From positions 186,001 through 250,000 of the forward strand of contig NZ_VCRO01000004.1 in assembly GCF_006007885.1 (NCBI RefSeq): DNA of 64,000 bases, read 5' to 3'. Shown piece after piece: positions 24,897 to 33,450 of this stretch; position 1 is the stretch's first letter; the number at the start of each line of letters is the position of its first letter. This DNA is from Alteribacter natronophilus. GTDB taxonomy: Bacteria > Bacillota > Bacilli > Bacillales > Salisediminibacteriaceae. Both the position numbers and the translations under genes were made by a program. The notes beneath the pieces were generated by a model, which ran no database searches, was not told where the DNA came from, and saw nothing but the letters and a program-made list of their open reading frames with translations.

Positions 24897-25415
24897 TTAC
24901 TTTTCATTAATCGGACCGATTCGGTATGTCAGTTCGGCCTCATGTCCCTCACCGGGAAAAAGCCGGGACGGAAAGCATGGCTTAACGTCACAGTGAACGC
25001 CGCTGCGCCGGGCATAGCCCTTAAACAGGCTGTCAGACGCTTCGTTCGTCGGAGTTACTGTGGCTTCGAGATAACGGACTTGTCTGCAGATGTCACGCGA
25101 CATCAATTCGGAAAGCATGCGCCCTGCAATCCCGCGGCCCCGGTAGGACGGATCCACACCGACCTGCCACACAAATACTGTATCGTCTGCCTCGGGCGGG
25201 ATAAAAGCCGTAATGAATCCAGCCAGGCGGTCATCCACCTTAGCCGTCACGCATGTTTCCGAAAAGAACTTGCACATCATTAAGTACTTGTAGGGGGAGT
25301 TCAGGTCGAGCGTGGAGTCTTTTACGAGTTCCCACATTGCAGCGCCGTCATCCACTCCCGGTTTTGTTAAAGTAAGGGTTTCATTTTCAATAGGCGGCAT
25401 TAATTTACTCTTCAC
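24897..25415 (-). CDS. ectA: L-2,4-diaminobutyric acid acetyltransferase
   Basis: 172 residues. GTG start at 25415 behind AGAGGTGATT. GNAT fold: VFVWQVGVDPSYRGRGIAGRMLSELM supplies the acetyl-CoA loop, and YLEATVTPTNEASDSLFKGYARR is specific to EctA. It acetylates diaminobutyrate on the gamma nitrogen. First gene of ectABC. The operon encodes ectoine only; no ectD hydroxylase is in the window. Confidence 0.96.
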   Translation of the reverse strand: MKSKLMPPIENETLTLTKPGVDDGAAMWELVKDSTLDLNSPYKYLMMCKFFSETCVTAKVDDRLAGFITAFIPPEADDTVFVWQVGVDPSYRGRGIAGRMLSELMSRDICRQVRYLEATVTPTNEASDSLFKGYARRSGVHCDVKPCFPSRLFPGEGHEAELTYRIGPINEK

Positions 25416-25473
25416 GTAAAATAATCACCTCTAAAGTAGAACGTGGTCTTATCCTTCATAAGAACCCTCTCCT

Positions 25474-25502
25474 TTAACAAAATATTTTCATTTGTGCGAC
25501 AA
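25474..25502 (-). promoter_or_regulatory. Candidate sigma-A promoter of ectABC
   Basis: Minus strand: TTGTCG (25502-25497), 17 bases, TGTTAA (25479-25474), about 60 bases before the ectA start. Boxes are weak, as expected for an osmotically controlled promoter. The rest of the 340 bases between ectA and the next gene shows nothing but a terminator at its far end. Confidence 0.4.
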
Positions 25503-25723
25503 CATTATTAAGCATAGTAAGACCATGCCCGATAGGCAAACGCTGCCATCTGGCATATTCAGCTATATATCCCGCCTTATGGAGAAGGAACCCACTCATT
25601 ATCAAAAGATAAGAAATAACTATGGAAAGGGCTCGATTGCAACCGATTTCACTTTAGACATCCAATCTTATGCCATTTATTCCTTATAAACGGGGACTTT
25701 CCCCCAGATAATCCTCCAAATAA

Positions 25724-25756
25724 GAAACGCAGCCGTAATCACGGGCTGCGTTTTGT
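25724..25756 (-). terminator. Terminator (can act both ways)
   Basis: AAACGCAGCCGT ... ACGGGCTGCGTTTT hairpin, directly after the stop of the minus-strand gene at 25760. Confidence 0.8.
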
Positions 25757-25759
25757 GTG

Positions 25760-26083
25760 TCAGGAACTGAGTTCCAGGAGAAATTCCCACAGGTCTCCTT
25801 CTGATTTAAATTTATATGAATATCCATATGTAATCGGAGTTTTTCCCGTATGCATCTTTTCAGGGAAACGGAGCAGCGAGGTATGGTGGGTCAGCCCGTC
25901 GCTTTTTTCCTTAAGGGAGCTGTCGCCTTCCACTGCAGCCGGATCAAGAACAATCGTCGCAGTTACGTTAGGAAACAGGTAAATGACCTGTCCGCTCACT
26001 TTGTGTTCGAATTCCACAGCTTTCTTCGTTTCTTTTGTAACGGTAAACCCGTTGTGCAGAAAAGCACTTCTACGTTTGTCCAT
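25760..26083 (-). CDS. Hypothetical protein
   Basis: 107 residues, soluble, no signal or membrane segment. Segments include GFTVTKETKKAVEFEHKVSGQVIYLFPN and ITYGYSYKFKSEGDLWEFLLEL. I do not recognise a family. It is divergent from the small membrane gene at 26155, 71 bases away. Confidence 0.5.
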   Translation of the reverse strand: MDKRRSAFLHNGFTVTKETKKAVEFEHKVSGQVIYLFPNVTATIVLDPAAVEGDSSLKEKSDGLTHHTSLLRFPEKMHTGKTPITYGYSYKFKSEGDLWEFLLELSS

Positions 26084-26154
26084 TTATTCAGTTTCCTTTC
26101 TGGTCTATTATTAGTTATATCGTACAGTATCTCATAGAAAAGGGGAGAAGACTT

Positions 26155-26490
26155 ATGGGAGCCACTGTAATTATTCTGAGCGTGTTTTTGTTCTTCACGG
26201 CGTATATGCTTGGTATCAGAAGGAATATGCACTTTCTTCATCTGTTTATTCCCGGGCTTGGAGGCAGGGTCCTGACTGGAGACCGTGATAAGGTGGCGGT
26301 CCGCTTTGCCTTCCTGTCATGTATAACAGGAGGCACGATCCTCATTCATTTTCAGGCCGGCCCCCTGATTGGGAGTGCCGCCCCTTTTCTGGCAGGAGCC
26401 CTGATCCTGGCTGCTGCGATTTATGCCTACTCCGGACTCCTGAAATACGGTTTTCAGGACCAGGAAACGCAAAACGCAGACCGAAGTTAA
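26155..26490 (+). CDS. Small membrane protein, unknown
   Basis: 111 residues with about three hydrophobic segments (2-21, 58-76, 80-100). ATG follows AAAAGGGGAGAAG. The 3' end runs into a strong terminator hairpin whose left arm encodes the last residues. No family recognised. Confidence 0.5.
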   Translation: MGATVIILSVFLFFTAYMLGIRRNMHFLHLFIPGLGGRVLTGDRDKVAVRFAFLSCITGGTILIHFQAGPLIGSAAPFLAGALILAAAIYAYSGLLKYGFQDQETQNADRS

Positions 26491-26512
26491 TCACGGTCTG
26501 CGTTTTGCGTTG
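26465..26512 (+). terminator. Perfect-stem terminator between convergent genes
   Basis: An 18-base perfect stem: AACGCAAAACGCAGACCG pairs with CGGTCTGCGTTTTGCGTT around a short loop. It overlaps the end of the gene at 26155 and lies before the stop of the minus-strand permease, so it serves both. Confidence 0.88.
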
Positions 26513-26521
26513 AACTGTTAC

Positions 26522-27529
26522 CTAGTGGAGCCACTTGGCCATTTCGTAGTAAACAGGTATGCCGATAATCAGGTTGAAAGGAAAGGTCACTCCTAAAGCT
26601 ACACCCAGATAAATTGAAGGGTTGGCATCAGGTACAGAAGTTTTTAATGCTGCCGGCGCAGCGATATAAGATGCACTTCCTGCTATAATACCCATCAGTG
26701 CAGCCCCACCTGGCGACAGGCCGATCACACTTCCTGCAATTACACCTAAACTGCCGAAAAGAAGCGGGGTCAATAACCCGAACATTAACAGTTTTACACC
26801 GTGCTTTTTAACTTCCGGCAGCCGCTTGCCCACGATCAGACCCATATAGAGTAAAAACAAAATCAGTACGCTGCTGTATAAATCCATGAATAAGGGCTGA
26901 ACCATCGGAATTGCCCGCGTACCGAGAACAAGGCCGATCAATAAACTGCCCAGCAGAAGCAGGATACTTTTGCCGAATAAACTTTCCTTTATGATTTCCG
27001 GATCAATTAATCTTCCAGGTGATGCAATAATTCCAAGTCTTTGAGCAGAAAGTGCAGGCATGGTATCGTTTTTCTCCATCATTTTAAGTAATACGATAGA
27101 TACTAAGATTGCAGGGCTTTCCATCAGGACGACCATGGCATTCATAAATCCTTCGTACGTGACACCGCTTTTTTCTAGAAAGGAGACAGCGGCGCCAAAG
27201 CTTACGATACTGGTGGACCCGTAAGTGGCTGCCAGTCCAATGGAATTTTTCAGATCCATTTTCATCAGCCTTGTAATGAACAGAACGATAAAAGGGATTG
27301 TGACTCCTAAACAAAGTGTGGCGATAATCGGTGCAATGACATCGTTAATCGAGTAATGGGAAAGTTCAATCCCTCCTTTGATACCGATGGCAATTAAAAG
27401 ATAGATGCTTAATGCTTCACCAAGTCCTTTTGGAAACTCCAAATCTGATTTAACCAAAGAAGCAAAAATTCCTAAAGCAAAAAATAATACTACAGGGGAC
27501 AGTAAATTCTGAACGATAATTTCCGACAT
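26522..27529 (-). CDS. SbtA-like sodium-dependent bicarbonate permease (DUF897)
   Basis: 335 residues from ATG 27529, preceded by GAGGAGG 6 bases away; five residues upstream another ATG overlaps that site. About ten transmembrane helices in two repeats. Segments SIYLLIAIGIKGGIELSH, AATYGSTSIVSFGAAVSFLE and GIIAGSASYIAAPAAL are typical of the SbtA family, which imports bicarbonate with sodium. In a probable alkaliphile or halophile this could supply carboxylases when free CO2 is scarce. It follows a DUF2294 gene on the same strand, with a terminator between them. Confidence 0.85.
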   Translation of the reverse strand: MSEIIVQNLLSPVVLFFALGIFASLVKSDLEFPKGLGEALSIYLLIAIGIKGGIELSHYSINDVIAPIIATLCLGVTIPFIVLFITRLMKMDLKNSIGLAATYGSTSIVSFGAAVSFLEKSGVTYEGFMNAMVVLMESPAILVSIVLLKMMEKNDTMPALSAQRLGIIASPGRLIDPEIIKESLFGKSILLLLGSLLIGLVLGTRAIPMVQPLFMDLYSSVLILFLLYMGLIVGKRLPEVKKHGVKLLMFGLLTPLLFGSLGVIAGSVIGLSPGGAALMGIIAGSASYIAAPAALKTSVPDANPSIYLGVALGVTFPFNLIIGIPVYYEMAKWLH

Positions 27530-27552
27530 TTCGTACCTCCTCATTTTTTCAA

Positions 27553-27618
27553 TAAAAAAACCGGCAATTCCAGAATTTAAACGGATTGGACCGCTAATTC
27601 TGAAAGTTGCCGGTTTTC
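27553..27618 (-). terminator. Terminator between the DUF2294 gene and the bicarbonate permease
   Basis: Minus strand: AAAACCGGCAA ... TTGCCGGTTTTTTTATT with further pairing inside (AGAATTAGCGG with CCGTTTAAATTCT). It follows the DUF2294 stop and precedes the permease start by about 25 bases, so it may also act as a read-through control for the permease. Confidence 0.8.
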
Positions 27619-27654
27619 CTTCAGCTAACCATCAGGTTTTCTGAAGAACTCCCA

Positions 27655-28023
27655 TTATTTTGTTATTATTTTCTCGTAATCATTGTGAAGCCTGAACACC
27701 ATGACCCTTTCGCCAGTGCGGGTACTAATATCTGTATGAAAACTTTTAACTTCCTGTTCAGTTATATTCAAAATTATTTTCGTTAATTCCTTCTGGCCTG
27801 ACTCGACTAAATCAAACCGGAATCTTTTTACTGACAGCATTCCTTCATATGTTTCACAGAGTGAGAACTCAGCAGGTGTTAAGACTCCCTGAAGAGTCAC
27901 AATGATCATATCCCTTAAAATATCGGTTTTCACAGAGACTGATCCGCGTCCAAGGTAATCTTTTTCCCACTGGGTTAATGCTTTACTTATTTCAGACTCA
28001 ATCGATCCTTTAGTCCTTTTCAT
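27655..28023 (-). CDS. DUF2294 protein
   Basis: 122 residues from ATG 28023, 5 bases after GAGGAGG. MKRTKGSIESEISKALTQWEKDYLGRGSVSVKTDILRDMIIVTLQGVLTPAE is the DUF2294 pattern. These small cytosolic proteins are widespread in Bacilli and their role is not settled; they often sit near inorganic-carbon or ion transport genes, as here next to an SbtA-like permease. A functional link is inference. Confidence 0.8.
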   Translation of the reverse strand: MKRTKGSIESEISKALTQWEKDYLGRGSVSVKTDILRDMIIVTLQGVLTPAEFSLCETYEGMLSVKRFRFDLVESGQKELTKIILNITEQEVKSFHTDISTRTGERVMVFRLHNDYEKIITK

Positions 28024-28285
28024 AGCCGCCTCCTCACAAAAAAAGTATACCCCCTGTCTCACATCAACAGAGAATATACCGATTCACATTATTCCAGTCT
28101 TCAAAATTCTCAGGGCAGTCTTTTTCATCCAGTCAATTAAGTAATTAACAGTATGCTAAAGAGTCCTTCAATGAAGTTGAAATAAATATCTCTCGGTCAT
28201 TTAGTTTAAATAAACTTTACCTCTGAATATACAATATGTCAATATTCAAATTTCCAGGCAGGGAATAGAAAGGCTGCTTTATCTG

Positions 28286-28329
28286 CAAAAAACACGTGCG
28301 GCTTTAATAAGACCGGACGTGTTTTTCTG
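28286..28329 (-). terminator. Terminator after the gluconokinase remnant
   Basis: AAACACGTGCGGCTTT / AAGACCGGACGTGTTT stem with A tract left and T tract right. It is the surviving 3' end signal of the broken gntK-like gene. The 260 bases between it and the DUF2294 start show no gene. Confidence 0.75.
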
Positions 28330-28346
28330 CTTGGCTGGATCGTTCT

Positions 28347-28748
28347 TTATTTTCCCGGGTTCCGGAGGTGTTTCAGCTTATGAAAAGAAGGAGAGAGAGC
28401 CTCGTACAGTTCCCGGTATACGCTGTAGGTTTTCTCATACACGGCATGTGCTTCAGGGTCTGCCTTCACGGTTTCCTTCATGGGAATGTGAGCTTTAATA
28501 TCCTCCAGGCTTTCGGCTTCACCTGTCGCCACGAGACTCACCCACGCTGCTCCTCAGGCTGAACTCTGATGGCAGGCGGGAATGAGTGTATCCTGTCCGA
28601 AAATATCCGCCAGCATCTGCACCCAGAACGGGGAGCGGGCGAAACCGCCGCTTGCGTAAAGCGATGCAGGCGGGCCAGTGAGCCGCTCCAGTGCCGAACC
28701 GACGTCACGGACACTGTAGAGAACGCCTTCCAGACCGGCGCGGATCAT
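28347..28748 (-). pseudogene. Gluconokinase (FGGY family) C-terminal remnant with an in-frame stop
   Basis: One minus-strand frame of about 133 codons matches the end of FGGY sugar kinases: GLEGVLYSVRDVGSALERL, LYASGGFARSPFWVQMLADIFG, then SLVATGEAESLEDI and a helical tail. After PACHQSSA comes TGA where gluconokinases have Trp (then GAAWVSLVATGE), so a TGG-to-TGA change splits the frame. The whole N-terminal domain with the ATP and sugar sites is missing. Non-functional. Confidence 0.85.
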
Positions 28749-28771
28749 ATGCTCATTTCGGTGGTTGATCG

Positions 28772-29092
28772 ATGGTGAAGACGGATGGGAAAATCAGGGG
28801 AAAACTGACCAGTCCCATCATCGGCGGCATCGAGCGCTTCCCCGGTGACATCTACATTGAAGGCAACCCATGGAAGCTGACGACCCTCTGGCTGGCCCAG
28901 TACTACCAGGCAATGGATCGTCACGAGGAAGCCAACGAGCTCATCGACTGGGTTGGGGAGTTCACCCCGGACCTGGGACTCATCCCCGAGCAGGTGGACA
29001 AATTTTCAGGCGAGCCGGCATGGGTGATGCCTCTTACGTGGTCTCATGCGATGTATGTGCTGGCGGTGCGTGAAGGAAAACAAGAACGATGA
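28772..29092 (+). pseudogene. Glycoside hydrolase family 15-like C-terminal fragment
   Basis: 106 codons matching only the last part of GH15 glucoamylase/trehalase-like enzymes: IGGIERFPGDIYIEGNPWKLTTLWLAQYY, GLIPEQV, PAWVMPLTWSHAMYV. The catalytic barrel upstream is absent and no ribosome site precedes the ATG. It abuts the gluconokinase remnant in the opposite direction, so a deletion or rearrangement joined two gene ends. Confidence 0.75.
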
Positions 29093-29100
29093 AGACTTCG

Positions 29101-29140
29101 AAAATCCCCCGTTCCGTTTAAGGAGCGGGGGATTCTTTGT
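29101..29140 (+). terminator. Terminator after the GH15 fragment
   Basis: AATCCCCCG ... CGGGGGATT hairpin followed by CTTTGT, 10 bases after the fragment's stop; a leftover of the original gene. Confidence 0.8.
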
Positions 29141-29199
29141 GACGGGTGAAAATGAGGAGGCTGGGCCGGGGATTGTCCTGGGGTTGGATTGTGTCGCTT

Positions 29200-29298
29200 C
29201 GTCGATATCCGGACCGGTAAGGTCGATATATTCAAATTAAGGTCGATATCCCGGGAATAAGGTTGATATTCCGGAAATAAGGTCGATATCCCGGCCGC
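29200..29298 (+). repeat. 20-21 bp tandem array, five units (TCGATATCCCGG type)
   Basis: The CGAT/TGAT of each unit starts at 29203, 29224, 29244, 29264 and 29284. Unit form AAGGTCGATATCCCGGAAAT with changes. The leading TGTCGCTTCGTCGATATCC recurs nearly unchanged at 40277. Confidence 0.85.
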
Positions 29299-29330
29299 AG
29301 CTGACCGCCCGTTCTCGCTGACAGCGAGGT

Positions 29331-29684
29331 TTACCGGCAGATTCGTTCTGAAAGTTTACGATAAAACCCCATCACATCTGTGTCTTTCATGAAGTTCAGA
29401 ACGTGTGTCTCTTTCTTTGTGGATACCTCAATATTATTGGAGAAAGAGAACATTCCTGTTTTTTCAATAGCGATTTCTTCTATTTTTCCATAGGGAATGG
29501 AAACGACGACGGATTTGGACTTGGAAAGAATCGAGCGGTCAACAAAGAGGATACGGTGGCTGGTAAAAGCGACAAAATCGACCAGCAGACCATACGTATC
29601 TTCAAGTTCTTCTCCTTCAAAGAGAAATTCACGTGCCTGATCCTGATGTTTCTGACGGTTGTCACCTTTTGAAAAGAAGCCCAT
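29331..29684 (-). CDS. Bacterial PH-domain protein (bPH_1, DUF1696)
   Basis: 117 residues from ATG 29684, 6-7 bases after AGGAGG; an upstream in-frame start is poorer. EGEELEDTYGLLVDFVAFTSHRILFVDR and SIPYGKIEEIAIEKTGMFSFSNNIEV match the bPH_1 pleckstrin-like fold. Members are small cytosolic proteins of unknown role in Bacilli. It stands alone. Confidence 0.8.
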   Translation of the reverse strand: MGFFSKGDNRQKHQDQAREFLFEGEELEDTYGLLVDFVAFTSHRILFVDRSILSKSKSVVVSIPYGKIEEIAIEKTGMFSFSNNIEVSTKKETHVLNFMKDTDVMGFYRKLSERICR

Positions 29685-29811
29685 TAAAAAACCTCCTGAG
29701 AGTAAATACAGCTTTGTTAAATTGCTGGATATGAGTATAGTAGGCACACGGTGGAATTGCAAGAATGTGCAGTATCAAGCATAAATCCCCACGGCAAAAT
29801 GAACGAGAAGG

Positions 29812-30690
29812 TTATTCCCCAAACCCCTCCACGAACCGCCTCGCCTGCTTTGAAAGATGGCGCTGCTTCAGCCAGATGACGGCGGACTTCGCCCGGACCT
29901 CGGCATCTGCAATTGGAATTACCCGGATTTGCGACGGGTGAAAGGAGTCCAGCGTGGAAGCGGGCACGATCGAGGCACCGACACCTTTTGCCACAAGGGA
30001 GAGGAGCATGGTCACGTCCGGACACTCGCAGATCACGTTTGGCTCGAACCCGTGCTTTCGGCACTCCTCGAGAATCATTTCATACTGACCGGCACCGCTC
30101 ACCCGGTGAAGGAGAAGGAGGGGCTGTTGTTCCAGAAGAGCCATCTTTAATTCTTTTTCAGCCCCTGCAGGGATATGTTCCTCGTGAAACACTCCCACAT
30201 AAGGCTCATCAGGCAGCTGTACATGGTCAAATTCTTTCATCGGGAGGGGAAGGCGGACGATCCCCACTTCCACCTCCCGGCTTTTCACAAGCTCGCTGAT
30301 CTGGTAACTGTCCCCGTCCCGGAGCAGAAACGTGACGCCGGGGAAGTCGCTTCGGAACTGCTCAAGACGCTCCGGCAGCATGGAAAAGCACGATTTAACC
30401 GTCCCGATCGACAGACGTCCCTTAAGCCCCTCGTCCCGATCCTTCACTTCCTCTCGAATTTCTTCCATCTCCAGGAGAATACGCTCTGCTTTTTCAAACA
30501 GAAAAGCGCCTGCCTCGGTGAGGGTCATCGTCCGTCCGTGACGTTCGAAGAGCTGTACATCGAGTTCCAGCTCAAGCAGTTTAAGCTGCTGGGAAAGAGG
30601 CGGCTGGGCCATGTGCAGCTTTTTTGCAGCTCGGGTGATCTGTCCTTCCTCAGCGATCGTGTAAAAATACTTCAGCTGTTTAACGTCCAT
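29812..30690 (-). CDS. LysR-family regulator, probably of the 4-hydroxyphenylacetate genes
   Basis: 292 residues from ATG 30690 (MDVKQLKYFYTIAEEGQITRAAKKLHMAQPPLSQQLKLLELEL), a textbook LysR winged helix at residues 1-60. The effector domain spans about 90-290. It is divergent from the DapA-like gene that opens the hpa run, with dyad sequences between them, so it most likely activates that operon in response to an aromatic intermediate. Target and inducer are inference from position. Confidence 0.92.
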   Translation of the reverse strand: MDVKQLKYFYTIAEEGQITRAAKKLHMAQPPLSQQLKLLELELDVQLFERHGRTMTLTEAGAFLFEKAERILLEMEEIREEVKDRDEGLKGRLSIGTVKSCFSMLPERLEQFRSDFPGVTFLLRDGDSYQISELVKSREVEVGIVRLPLPMKEFDHVQLPDEPYVGVFHEEHIPAGAEKELKMALLEQQPLLLLHRVSGAGQYEMILEECRKHGFEPNVICECPDVTMLLSLVAKGVGASIVPASTLDSFHPSQIRVIPIADAEVRAKSAVIWLKQRHLSKQARRFVEGFGE

Positions 30691-30708
30691 CCACAAGCCC
30701 TCTCTTTC

Positions 30709-30757
30709 TATATGTATTTCATATCGTTTCTATATCAAATCTATATTTCTCATATAG
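30709..30757 (+). promoter_or_regulatory. Cluster of dyads, probable LysR binding region
   Basis: ATATG-N5-CATAT at 30710-30724 and CTATAT-N5-ATATAG at 30741-30757, with a further ATAT...TATAT between. They fall between the LysR gene and the divergent DapA-like gene and have T-N11-A character. Confidence 0.5.
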
Positions 30758-30841
30758 TGTAGCACGTGTTACGTTAAAAATGAGTGAAAATTCGGATAAA
30801 ACGACAGGTTAATATCAAGAAAAAGAGGAGCGGATGACACA

Positions 30842-31765
30842 ATGAGATACGATGAAGCGAAACAGCGTCTGAGAGGATCGATTGCCCCGATCGTCACCCC
30901 ATTTAAAAAGGACTACTCGATGGATCTGAACAAGCTGGAGGAACTGATCGACTGGCACCTTGACAGCGGCAGTCACGCCATTTCCGTAACAGGAACAACA
31001 GGAGAGCCGAGCTCACTTACCGTTCAGGAACGGATTACCGTTATGGAAACAGCAGCAAAAGCGGTGAACGGCCGCGTGCCGTTTGTACCTGGTACAGGGT
31101 CCACAAACCATCAGGAAACACTTGACCTCACAAAAAAAGCCCAGGAAATCGGAGCCGACGCCGCACTTGTAATCGTGCCCTACTACAACAAACCTTCCCA
31201 GCACGCACTTTACAAGCATTTCAAAGCCGTTGCTGAAAGCGTTGACATTCCGCTCATCGTCTACAACATTCCGGGACGGACTGCGGTCAACCTTGACGTG
31301 AAAACACTCGCCCGTCTGGCGGAGGACTGCCCGAACATTATCGGCGTAAAAGAGTCCAATAAGGACTTTGAGCACGTAAACCGGGTGCTCATGAACTGCG
31401 GCCGCGACTTTAACCTTTACTCGGGAATCGAGCTTCTCTGCTACCCGATGCTTGCCATCGGTGGAGCGGGGCATATCAGCGCAACGGCAAACGTCATGCC
31501 GGAGAAAGTAGCCGAAATTTACAACGCGTGGGAAGAGGGCGACGTAAAACGGGCCCAGGACCTTCACTTTGAGCTGATGCCGCTCAACGACGTGCTCTTT
31601 AAGGACACGAATCCGGCTCCACTCAAAGCGGCTCTTGGCATGATGGGCAAAATCGAGCCGGTACTGCGCATGCCGATGGATCTGCCGTCTGAGGAGCTGC
31701 AGAACGAAATCCGTGACGTGCTGAAAACCTACACAGACGTGGCTGACCAGGTCACATCACGCTAA
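30842..31765 (+). CDS. DapA-like (dihydrodipicolinate synthase family) aldolase of the hpa cluster
   Basis: 307 residues, TIM barrel. GTTGEPSSLT, the Tyr of VPYYNKPSQHALY, the Arg of YNIPGRTAVNL and Schiff-base Lys in IIGVKESNKDF are all there, as in true DapA. The position first in the hpa operon, without any lysine genes nearby, suggests it serves as the pyruvate-lyase step at the end of homoprotocatechuate breakdown, in place of HpaI. Whether it is really a lysine enzyme cannot be decided from sequence. Confidence 0.8.
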   Translation: MRYDEAKQRLRGSIAPIVTPFKKDYSMDLNKLEELIDWHLDSGSHAISVTGTTGEPSSLTVQERITVMETAAKAVNGRVPFVPGTGSTNHQETLDLTKKAQEIGADAALVIVPYYNKPSQHALYKHFKAVAESVDIPLIVYNIPGRTAVNLDVKTLARLAEDCPNIIGVKESNKDFEHVNRVLMNCGRDFNLYSGIELLCYPMLAIGGAGHISATANVMPEKVAEIYNAWEEGDVKRAQDLHFELMPLNDVLFKDTNPAPLKAALGMMGKIEPVLRMPMDLPSEELQNEIRDVLKTYTDVADQVTSR

Positions 31766-31783
31766 AGCAGAGGAGGCTTTCAA

Positions 31784-33313
31784 GTGACAAAACAAGCAGA
31801 TACATTGAACCTGAAAGAACTGACCCACGACTCAAAACTTGACGATATCCAGCTGTATATAAACGGGGAGTTTGTTCAGGCAAGCTCCAATGAAACGTTT
31901 GAAAATAAAAACCCGTTCACGAACCGGCCGATCAACCGCGTTGCTTCCGGGCAGAAATCGGATATCGATATGGCGGTGAGTGCTGCAAAAGCAGCGTTTA
32001 AAGGGGAGTGGGGGAGCCTGAAGCTTAAGGAGCGCCTCGCCTATATTAACCGGATCGCCGATCTCATTGACGAGCATATCGACGAGATCGCCCCGCTCGA
32101 ATCCCTTGATACAGGGCTGCCGATTCACCAGACGAAAAAAATGGTCGCCCGTGCAGCGCAGAACTTCCGGTTTTACGCGGAAATGGTCTCCACACGCCTC
32201 ACGGGAGACGCCTACCAGGTGGACGACGATTTCCTGAACTACACCGTTCATAAACCGGTCGGCGTGGCCGGTCTGATCACACCGTGGAACGCCCCGTTCA
32301 TGCTCGAGACGTGGAAAATTGCCCCGGCCCTTGCCACAGGCAATACGGTCGTTCTGAAACCGGCAGAATGGTCCCCGCTTACAGCGAACCGTCTCGCTGA
32401 AATCATCGATAAAGCAGATCTACCTAATGGGGTGTTTAACGTGGTTCACGGATACGGGGAAACAGCAGGCGCTGCTCTTGTGGCCCACCCGGACGCCCCG
32501 CTAATCTCCTTTACGGGGGAAACAAAGACAGGTTCTGAAATTATGAAAAACGGCGCCGATCCACTGAAGCGATTCTCCATGGAGCTTGGCGGCAAGTCCC
32601 CGATCATCGTGTTTGATGATGCGGATCTCGACCGGGCGATGGATGCTGTTACATGGGGCATTTTCTCCTTTAACGGAGAGCGCTGTACGGCGAACTCCCG
32701 CCTGTTTGTTCATGAATCTATCTATGACACGTTTGTGGAACAGCTTATGGAACGTGTGGAAAACATACTCGTCGGCGACCCGCTGGACGACCGGACCCAG
32801 GTCGGCCCGCTTATACACACCAATCACTATGAAAACGTGAAACGCTACCTCGGCATTGCGGAAAAAGAGGGAGCCCGTGTGGTGAGCGGCTATGTGGACG
32901 AAGCACACGCAGACGGTAATTTCGTCCCGCCGACACTGCTTCTGAATGTGACGAACGATATGACGGTTGCCCAGGAGGAAATTTTCGGTCCCGTTATGTG
33001 CGTCCTGCCCTTCAAGGACGAAAACGAAGTGATCGAGATGGCCAACGACATCCGTTACGGACTCGCCGGCTACGTGTGGACGAACGACATGAAGCGGGGC
33101 CACCGCGTCGCCCAGAAAGTCGACGCCGGCATGATGTGGGTCAATTCCCAGAACGTCCGCGACCTCCGCACACCGTTCGGCGGATCCAAGCACAGCGGCA
33201 TCGGCCGTGAAGGCGGCTATTACGCCTTCGAATTCTACACCGAAGTCCAGATCGTCCACGTCGCTCTCGGCGACCACCCGATCCCGCAGTTCGGAAAGGA
33301 AAAACGGACGTAA
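31784..33313 (+). CDS. hpaE: 5-carboxymethyl-2-hydroxymuconate semialdehyde dehydrogenase
   Basis: 509 residues, NAD-dependent aldehyde dehydrogenase family. Glu in FSMELGGKSPIIVFDD and Cys in FSFNGERCTANSRLF are the catalytic pair; TPWNAPFMLETWKIAPALATGN is the cofactor-side motif. The ending FGGSKHSGIGREGGYYAFEFYTEVQ is characteristic of HpaE. It oxidises the ring-cleavage semialdehyde product of HpaD. It starts 18 bases after the DapA-like gene with AGAGGAGG upstream. Confidence 0.92.
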   Translation: MTKQADTLNLKELTHDSKLDDIQLYINGEFVQASSNETFENKNPFTNRPINRVASGQKSDIDMAVSAAKAAFKGEWGSLKLKERLAYINRIADLIDEHIDEIAPLESLDTGLPIHQTKKMVARAAQNFRFYAEMVSTRLTGDAYQVDDDFLNYTVHKPVGVAGLITPWNAPFMLETWKIAPALATGNTVVLKPAEWSPLTANRLAEIIDKADLPNGVFNVVHGYGETAGAALVAHPDAPLISFTGETKTGSEIMKNGADPLKRFSMELGGKSPIIVFDDADLDRAMDAVTWGIFSFNGERCTANSRLFVHESIYDTFVEQLMERVENILVGDPLDDRTQVGPLIHTNHYENVKRYLGIAEKEGARVVSGYVDEAHADGNFVPPTLLLNVTNDMTVAQEEIFGPVMCVLPFKDENEVIEMANDIRYGLAGYVWTNDMKRGHRVAQKVDAGMMWVNSQNVRDLRTPFGGSKHSGIGREGGYYAFEFYTEVQIVHVALGDHPIPQFGKEKRT

Positions 33314-33450
33314 GGTGTTTTCCAATCAAATTTCAATAATATTAATAGCCGCAATGCCCGCAGACTCTTCGGAGTAACGAGACAGATGAGGAGGCTGGGA
33401 CATAAGTAAAGTGTTTTTGAAAATTTGAACTCAATGCTGACAAGCGGATG

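Noticed and set aside
25492..25689. 65-codon plus-strand frame upstream of ectA
   Set aside because: No ribosome site, no protein-like pattern, and it overlaps the presumed ectA promoter region.
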